10,087 bases of DNA, taken from contig CAKRMO010000021.1 of NCBI GenBank assembly GCA_934364765.1, positions 1 to 10,087 on the forward strand. Reading direction: 5' to 3'. A program made the translations under genes and the position numbers. Each line of letters begins with the position of its first letter. The first letter of the stretch is position 1. A model generated the notes under the pieces. That model saw nothing but the letters and a program-made list of their open reading frames with translations, was not told the DNA's origin and searched no databases. The DNA comes from an uncultured Bacteroidaceae bacterium. GTDB taxonomy: Bacteria; Bacteroidota; Bacteroidia; Bacteroidales; Bacteroidaceae. Positions 5,972-10,087 of the stretch are shown piece after piece.

Positions 5972-7669
5972 TTATTTCTTTTTCTTTGGTTTCAGGATTT
6001 CCGAATATGTTTGCGGCGAGTCGAGTATCCGCCGCGCCGCGCCGAGGGTCTTGTCGCCGTTGAGCGAGTTGCGCACCGCCCCGCGCTTGTAGTAGTAGCG
6101 CAGCATTATCTCGTTGTTCAGAAGTTTCTTGATTTCGGGCTTCCAGTGGTCGAAGTCATAGCTTTCGTTGTGGGTCAGCTTTGCCTCCAGAGCCTTTATC
6201 TCGTCAGCCACGTCATACCCCTCGAACTTTGCGACGCTCTTGAGCTGCTTCAGAACCTTTTCGCTCTGCTTGTCATACGAGAACTTTTCGGCTATGGCGT
6301 ATTGCTTGAACTTTTCATACTCTTCGTCGGAAATGTCAAAGCTCTCCGGCTTGTCTATCTGCGTATGGCGGTTGGCGAAACCGGTAACAAAGTCAAACAG
6401 CACGCGGCTTGTGAGCATGGAGGGGCTTAGGTAAATCACAATGTTCGCAACGCTGTCAACCTTAACCACACTGTCGGGCAAAATGCCTCCGCCGTCGCGC
6501 ACCGGGCGTCCGTTGGCCGTGTGGAAAACATGGGTCAGGCTGTCGGGAATCCTGCCCACCGAGCCGTCGGCATTGCGGTGGGAATAGTCAATGGCCTGTA
6601 TGCAACGCCCGGAAGGGATATAATATTTGCTCGTGGTAACCTTCAGCATTCCGTCATAGGGCAGCGGGCGCGTCTGCTGCACAAGCCCCTTGCCGTATGT
6701 GCGTGTGCCAACAACCACTGCGCGGTCGTAGTCCTGCAATGTGCCTGCCATGATTTCCGCCGCCGAGGCGCTGCCGCCGTTCACAAGCACCGCGATGGGG
6801 ATTTGCGTGTCAAAGGGTTCGCGCTGTGTCTTCAAAACCTGCTGCTCGCTTTTAACTTTTCCCTTGAGCTCCACCACGGTCTTGCCCTTGTCTATGAAAA
6901 GGTTCACAATCTCCACAGCCTCCTCGAGCGAGCCGCCGCCGTTTCCGCGCAGGTCGATAAGCAGTTTTTTCGCCCCCTGTCCCTTCAGTTCGGCAACGGC
7001 TTTGCGCATTTCGTCGGCGCAGCCCTGGGTGAACTGCGAAAGATATATGTAGCCGGCATCGCCGAGCATTCCGCTGTATGTTACGGCGGGAGTTTTTATG
7101 GCCTCACGCGTAACCTTCACCTCGCGCACCTTGTCCTCGCCGGGACGCTGTATTTTCAGGACGAACGTAGTGCCGGGCTCGCCGCGAAGCGCATCGCTCA
7201 CGCTCGAAGTGAAGTCGCCCGAATCCTCTCCGTCCTTCAGCGGGCCGAAAGTCTTTCCGGCAATCTCCATTATGATGTCGCCGGCACGCAGTCCCGCCTT
7301 TGTCGCCGGGCAATTCTCAAACGGTTCGGCGACGATGCACCTTTTCAGCTCCTTATTATAATGTATGAGTGCGCCCATGCCGCCGTATTTTCCCGTGAGC
7401 ATCTGCTTGAGGTCGCCGCGCTCGCTGTCGGCAAAATAGTTCGTGTAAGGGTCGAGCGTGGAGAGCATTGCGTCCGCCGCCTCCTTGATGAGCTTCGACG
7501 GGTTTATGGTGTCAACATAATAAAGGTCGAGCTGCTTGAAAAGGTTGTTGAACACGTCGAGGTTCTTCCCCACCTCGAAATTATGGTTCTTCTGCGCCGC
7601 CGACGGCAACGCCATGAGCAGCGCCGCAACTGCGGGCAAGACGGCTTTAAGTGCTGTTCTCATCGTCAT
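5972..7669 (-). CDS. S41-family carboxy-terminal processing protease with PDZ domain
   Basis: Exported serine protease of the CtpA/Prc group, which cleaves envelope proteins near their C-termini. The 565 residues begin with a signal peptide (basic MTMRTALK, hydrophobic core 9-20, likely cut after AAQ at 26). A PDZ domain follows (about 93-185, with GLRAGDIIMEIAG at 126-138), then the S41 core: KLLIDLRGNGGG (235-246), VNGGSASAAEI (296-306) and GTRTYGKGLVQ (321-331). By spacing, Ser302, Lys327 and Gln331 match the Ser-Lys-Gln triad of Bacillus CtpB (25 and 4 residues apart). The C-terminal ~150 residues are a charged helical tail ending in KPKKKK. The ATG at 7669 is five bases after the kinase stop; a second ATG two codons later would give an equally good signal peptide. 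Targets are unknown. Confidence 0.93.
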   Translation of the reverse strand: MTMRTALKAVLPAVAALLMALPSAAQKNHNFEVGKNLDVFNNLFKQLDLYYVDTINPSKLIKEAADAMLSTLDPYTNYFADSERGDLKQMLTGKYGGMGALIHYNKELKRCIVAEPFENCPATKAGLRAGDIIMEIAGKTFGPLKDGEDSGDFTSSVSDALRGEPGTTFVLKIQRPGEDKVREVKVTREAIKTPAVTYSGMLGDAGYIYLSQFTQGCADEMRKAVAELKGQGAKKLLIDLRGNGGGSLEEAVEIVNLFIDKGKTVVELKGKVKSEQQVLKTQREPFDTQIPIAVLVNGGSASAAEIMAGTLQDYDRAVVVGTRTYGKGLVQQTRPLPYDGMLKVTTSKYYIPSGRCIQAIDYSHRNADGSVGRIPDSLTHVFHTANGRPVRDGGGILPDSVVKVDSVANIVIYLSPSMLTSRVLFDFVTGFANRHTQIDKPESFDISDEEYEKFKQYAIAEKFSYDKQSEKVLKQLKSVAKFEGYDVADEIKALEAKLTHNESYDFDHWKPEIKKLLNNEIMLRYYYKRGAVRNSLNGDKTLGAARRILDSPQTYSEILKPKKKK

Positions 7670-7674
7670 AGACC

Positions 7675-8670
7675 TTATGCCTTGCAGAGGGTGTTAATCT
7701 TCGTGCGCATCTCCTCCCATGTGTTTTCGGGAAGAGCCGTGCCCGTTACCTGTATGACCGCCGTTGAGAGCAGCGTGCCTGCCTTGAGGCAAACTTCGAG
7801 CGGGCAGCCGGCGGTGAAGGCGTACATGAACCCGGCGGTGAAGAAGTCTCCCGCCGCTGTGGTGTCAACAACTTTTTCAACCTCTCCCGCGTCGCACGAT
7901 GCGAAACCGCCGGGCGCGGTCTTCGAGCGGGCTATGCTGCCGCGTGCGCCGAGCTTCACAATCACGGTGTCGCACATGGAGGCTATCTTCTCAAGCGATT
8001 TCTCAGGCTCAAGCCCCGTAAAGGCAAGGCTCTCCTCTTCGTTGGCGAAAACAATGTCAACGCTTTCGTCCACAAGCCTTGTGAAAAACTCCCTGTCGGC
8101 CTCCACGATGTTGTAGCTCGCCATGTCGAGGCACACCTTCATGCCGAGTTTTTTCGCAAGCCCAACGGCGCGGTTCATCAGCGCGTGGTTCTGCACCAGA
8201 TAGCCTTCGAGATAAAGGTATTTGTATCCCCGCAGCATTTCCTCGTCCAAGTCCTCCGGCTCAAGCGCAGCCGCCGCACCCAGGAACGTGGCAAAAGTCC
8301 TCTGCCCGTCGGGCGAGATGAAAGTGGAGGCAACGCCGGTGGGCATGGCTGCCTTGCGGAAACACGCCCTCACCCCTGCGGCGGCCATTGTGCCGGAGTA
8401 GAAGCGGCCGTATTCGTCATCGCCCACCTTGCCTATGAACCCCGGATTGCGCCCAAGGTGCGCCAGCGCCAGCATGGCGTTTGCCGCCGACCCGCCGGTG
8501 GCGCGTGAGGGGCCAAGCCTCTTAATGCTTTCGCTCACCTCGCCGAAGCGTCTCTCGTCTATAAGCTGCATCGAGCCTTTCGGCAGGTTCATGGCGGCAA
8601 GCGTGCCGTCGTCCTCAATATGTGCCAATGCGTCAACCAGCGCATTGCCCATGCCTATGATTTTATCCAT
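7675..8670 (-). CDS. PfkB-family sugar or nucleoside kinase
   Basis: Cytoplasmic ATP-dependent kinase of the ribokinase/adenosine kinase family. The 331 residues are the usual length. Motifs are GNALVD (8-13), TGGSAANAMLALAHLG (58-73, first PfkB signature, substrate lid and binding), KVGDDEYG (81-88), and VDTTAAGDFFTAGF (268-281, second signature), where Asp275 is the likely catalytic base; the common DTTGAGD reads DTTAAGD here. The GGSAAN motif and overall order resemble adenosine kinase-like members, but the substrate (ribose, fructose derivative, adenosine or other) cannot be fixed from sequence. It is first in a three-gene - strand unit with an S41 protease and a GNAT-fold protein; there is no evident functional link among the three beyond close spacing. 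A -7 promoter element lies 19 bases upstream of the ATG. Confidence 0.9.
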   Translation of the reverse strand: MDKIIGMGNALVDALAHIEDDGTLAAMNLPKGSMQLIDERRFGEVSESIKRLGPSRATGGSAANAMLALAHLGRNPGFIGKVGDDEYGRFYSGTMAAAGVRACFRKAAMPTGVASTFISPDGQRTFATFLGAAAALEPEDLDEEMLRGYKYLYLEGYLVQNHALMNRAVGLAKKLGMKVCLDMASYNIVEADREFFTRLVDESVDIVFANEEESLAFTGLEPEKSLEKIASMCDTVIVKLGARGSIARSKTAPGGFASCDAGEVEKVVDTTAAGDFFTAGFMYAFTAGCPLEVCLKAGTLLSTAVIQVTGTALPENTWEEMRTKINTLCKA

Positions 8671-8688
8671 TGTGTCAGAATTTTAGTG

Positions 8689-8696
8689 CAAAGATA
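8689..8696 (-). promoter_or_regulatory. -7 promoter element of the kinase-protease-GNAT unit
   Basis: On the - strand TATCTTTG is an exact match to the Bacteroidetes primary sigma factor -7 consensus TAnnTTTG, 18 bases before the kinase ATG, giving a very short 5' leader. No convincing TTTG is seen at the -33 spacing. Confidence 0.55.
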
Positions 8697-8738
8697 ATGA
8701 AAACGGCGGTAATATTATGGAGGAGATTTGCAATGTGG

Positions 8739-8928
8739 CTCATGCGGTGGCATACAGGGCGTATGCCATACGCCACCACAATTGGCGCAAAACCAATACC
8801 GCAAAAACTACATGGGACGTAGGAAAAACTATGTCCGATGTAGAAAAAATTACATCAGACATAATTCAAACTACATCAGACCTTTTTTTCGCCGTTGCAA
8901 GCCTCTGAAAAACAAAAACTTACAAAAG
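8739..8928 (+). repeat. Dispersed intergenic repeat, copy R3
   Basis: Third copy, + orientation: CATGCGGTGG lead, palindrome GGCGTATG-c-CATACGCC (8758-8774), 33-base linker with TTGGCGCAAAACCAATACCG, four boxes starting at 8808, 8829, 8850 and 8871 (21-base period), seven T (8883-8889) and an A-rich tail ending near 8928. Boxes 1 and 2 are complementary over most of 15 positions (8808-8822 with 8829-8843); boxes 3 and 4 are direct repeats of TACATCAGAC. Unlike R1 and R2 it does not follow a gene read in the same direction: it lies upstream of the kinase gene and points away from it. Confidence 0.85.
8758..8774. repeat. GGCGTATG-c-CATACGCC palindrome of R3
   Basis: Perfect 8-bp arms around one base. 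An alternative overlapping stem GGCATAC/GTATGCC (8750-8768) with loop AGGGC is also possible and is not present in the other copies. Confidence 0.75.
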
Positions 8929-8939
8929 CCGTACAAATA

Positions 8940-8985
8940 AGGGGCAATTATCTGCGAACCAGCGTGTTATGAAAATATTGCCCCT
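8940..8985 (-). repeat. 9-bp inverted repeat with long loop, possible terminator
   Basis: AGGGGCAAT (8940-8948) is complementary to ATTGCCCCT (8977-8985) with a 28-base loop. On the - strand the stem is followed by TATTTGT, so it could end transcription from the toxin-like block. The long loop lowers confidence. Confidence 0.35.
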
Positions 8986-8997
8986 CCGCAAAGCTGC

Positions 8998-9013
8998 CCC
9001 CGCTTAGGCGGGG
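8998..9013 (-). terminator. GC-rich hairpin just after the small - strand ORF
   Basis: CCCCGC-ttag-GCGGGG is a compact 6-bp, all-GC stem starting five bases beyond the stop of the 9018-9365 ORF. No T run follows on either strand, so it is a stable 3' stem or a weak terminator rather than a classic one. Confidence 0.4.
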
Positions 9014-9017
9014 TACG

Positions 9018-9365
9018 TTACATTGGCTCGTATTCATCCAATTTATCCACAAGTTTGTAAAGAGGGATGCCTTCTATGCAAAAATTCTCCAAAACATCAT
9101 TGCCATTGGCGAATTTCCTAATCGTTGCAGTAAAGTTCCCGTCCGACAACCACACGCAATCTGTATCAACCATAAAGTAGTATGGCTGCCCTTTGTATCT
9201 GATCATCAAATCATATCCCTGCACTGCGAAGTCATAGAACAGGCACTCCTCGGCAGGAGTTCTGTACCCATGATACAAACCGCCGTCATTATAAGGCGGG
9301 AACTTGCCGTTAAAGGCATAACCGCAAATGTCCGTTATTATGTAAGGATCTTTTATCATAGTCAT
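9018..9365 (-). CDS. Small unknown protein, candidate immunity protein
   Basis: I do not recognise a family. The 115 residues have no signal peptide or membrane segment and are acidic and aromatic-rich, with FPPYNDGGLYHGYRTPAEE (22-40), YDLMIRYKGQPYYFMVDTD (51-69) and a C-terminal helix-like PLYKLVDKLDEYE (101-113). The pattern of alternating strand-like segments and acidic surface is common among immunity proteins, and the ATG begins on the base right after the TGA of the His-rich ORF upstream (zero gap), the usual toxin-then-immunity arrangement. A second ATG lies two codons in. The DNA is more A/T-rich than the rpoN and protease genes, consistent with transfer. The immunity role is inference from position only. 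Confidence 0.6.
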   Translation of the reverse strand: MTMIKDPYIITDICGYAFNGKFPPYNDGGLYHGYRTPAEECLFYDFAVQGYDLMIRYKGQPYYFMVDTDCVWLSDGNFTATIRKFANGNDVLENFCIEGIPLYKLVDKLDEYEPM

Positions 9366-9764
9366 TCAAATTAAATATTTTAATTCCTCCAGCATTTTTC
9401 TCATAGCGGCAGTGAGTGGCGTCGCATCACCAGCCCTGCCGTTGTGCCATGGGTGATAATGTACACCCAAACCTTTATGATCTGCTGTATGAATTTCATA
9501 GACTTTCTCGCAGTTTCCACCATATATTGAAATAGATTTAAATCCTCTTCCATCTTTGTTAAACATAACATAGACAGAATTAGGGGAATGGCTTTCTTCC
9601 GGGGCTTTATGATTTGACCTCGGATTTTTCAGTTCTATCACTTTTATTCCATTTGGCAAAACTGAAACAGTTTTCCATCTTCTTCCGATTTCGACAGACG
9701 TACTGCCGCTTGCCGCGCTACCGTTTGCTCCCATTACATTGACGTTTAAAGTTTGGATTATCAA
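9366..9764 (-). CDS. Putative toxin domain ORF with His-rich C-terminus
   Basis: Coding in appearance, but the start is unclear: the longest frame opens with TTG at 9764, an ATG follows at 9734, and both lie inside the end of the DUF4417-like gene in another frame. Numbering from the TTG, residues 12-25 form a Gly/Ser/Ala linker (GANGSAASGSTS), then GRRWKTVSVLPNGIKVIEL (27-45), NSVYVMFNKDGRG (62-74) and a His/Asp cluster, H92, D95, H96, H102, H104 and H107 in the stretch IHTADHKGLGVHYHPWHNG. Such a cluster would suit a metal-dependent nuclease active site. The linker followed by a compact domain looks like the C-terminal cargo of a polymorphic toxin, or a tail of the preceding protein joined by frameshift. 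No named toxin family is recognised. The activity is inferred only. Confidence 0.55.
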   Translation of the reverse strand: MIIQTLNVNVMGANGSAASGSTSVEIGRRWKTVSVLPNGIKVIELKNPRSNHKAPEESHSPNSVYVMFNKDGRGFKSISIYGGNCEKVYEIHTADHKGLGVHYHPWHNGRAGDATPLTAAMRKMLEELKYLI

Positions 9765-10087
9765 AATAAACGCTTATATCAGTTCTCTCGCCTGACATTC
9801 TATCGCCATAGCGAAGAATTTTTGTAGGATTTAGGGCAAGAACGACATTCTTGTATCCTTCTCTCCAAAGGTGCTTGCTGAAATCGTGCCCAATAATTCC
9901 TGTGCAATTTACAGCAACAATGGTGTTTTTTGCCCTCCCTTGGAGACTATATGCGTAACTGTCTTTAAGCGACCATGTGATATTTTGGATTATTTTGACA
10001 CCTTGTTTCTGTAGCCAAGCGGCCAATGCCCGATTAAGCCAAGCGTGGGCTTGCCGTAACGCGTATGGCATATTGACATATTGTGAT
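9718..10087 (-). CDS. DUF4417-like protein (5' partial)
   Basis: The frame stays open to the window edge (SQYVN precedes the ATG at 10071), so the N-terminus is missing and that ATG need not be the start. The visible part fits my memory of the DUF4417 family: MPYALRQAHAWLNRALAAWLQ, then GVKIIQNITW (24-33), SYAYSLQG (38-45), KNTIVAVNCTG (48-58), REGYKNVVLALNPTKILRYGDRM (70-92) and SVYFDNPNF (99-107), ending in NGSKR and a TAG. DUF4417 proteins are found on phages, plasmids and in accessory regions and have no established function. The stop lies 46 bases inside the downstream His-rich ORF. The A/T-rich composition matches its two neighbours and differs from the rest of the window. Family assignment is from pattern memory, not a search. 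Confidence 0.6.
   Translation of the reverse strand, partial: SQYVNMPYALRQAHAWLNRALAAWLQKQGVKIIQNITWSLKDSYAYSLQGRAKNTIVAVNCTGIIGHDFSKHLWREGYKNVVLALNPTKILRYGDRMSGERTDISVYFDNPNFKRQCNGSKR

Noticed and set aside
6521..8116. 531-residue + strand open frame
   Set aside because: It is a mirror of the protease and kinase genes on the other strand; it spans their junction, has no recognisable motif, and is a by-product of G+C-rich codon use.
8728..8940. Small + strand ORF covering repeat R3
   Set aside because: It translates the repeat itself; the reading frame is not kept in R1 and R2.
10061..10073. ATGCCATACGC match to the repeat palindrome near the right edge
   Set aside because: Only 11 bases match, it lies inside the DUF4417-like coding frame at a position that fits the family, and there is no second palindrome arm, linker or box array.

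Overview
The window looks like a chromosomal segment of a Bacteroidales bacterium, possibly Muribaculaceae-like. The clues are a CotH-family protein with a tail resembling a type IX secretion sorting domain, a Bacteroidetes-style RpoN, a PAP2 protein with Bacteroidetes-type motifs, a TAnnTTTG-type -7 promoter element, and translation starts without clear Shine-Dalgarno sequences. The family placement is inferred from protein style, not from a marker gene.

Layout, left to right. (1) Positions 1-1473, + strand: the 3' part of a secreted CotH kinase-family protein. (2) 1474-1845: intergenic, with repeat copy R1 and a hairpin beyond purE. (3) 1846-4451, - strand: a tight rpoN > PAP2 membrane protein > purE unit, with a 4-base rpoN/PAP2 overlap and 12 bases before purE. 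(4) 4452-4831: intergenic, with a candidate rpoN promoter and repeat copy R2. (5) 4832-8670, - strand: a PfkB sugar/nucleoside kinase > S41 carboxy-terminal protease > GNAT-fold protein unit with gaps of 5 and 6 bases and a good -7 element upstream. (6) 8671-9017: intergenic, with repeat copy R3 and two hairpins. (7) 9018-10087, - strand: a visibly A/T-richer accessory block with a DUF4417-like protein (5' end outside the window), an overlapping toxin-like His-rich ORF, and a directly abutting small ORF that could be its immunity protein.

The most unusual feature is a roughly 170-210 bp dispersed repeat. All three intergenic gaps over 300 bases carry exactly one copy. Each copy has a GGCGTATG/CATACGCC palindrome, a linker, four box-like modules spaced exactly 21 bp apart (about two helical turns), a seven-T run, and a conserved A-rich tail. 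Boxes at the same position can be in opposite orientation in different copies; the third box of R1 is the exact reverse complement of the third box of R2. I do not recognise this as a named element. The function is unknown; a protein-binding array, a transcription-end element or a small non-autonomous mobile element are all possible.
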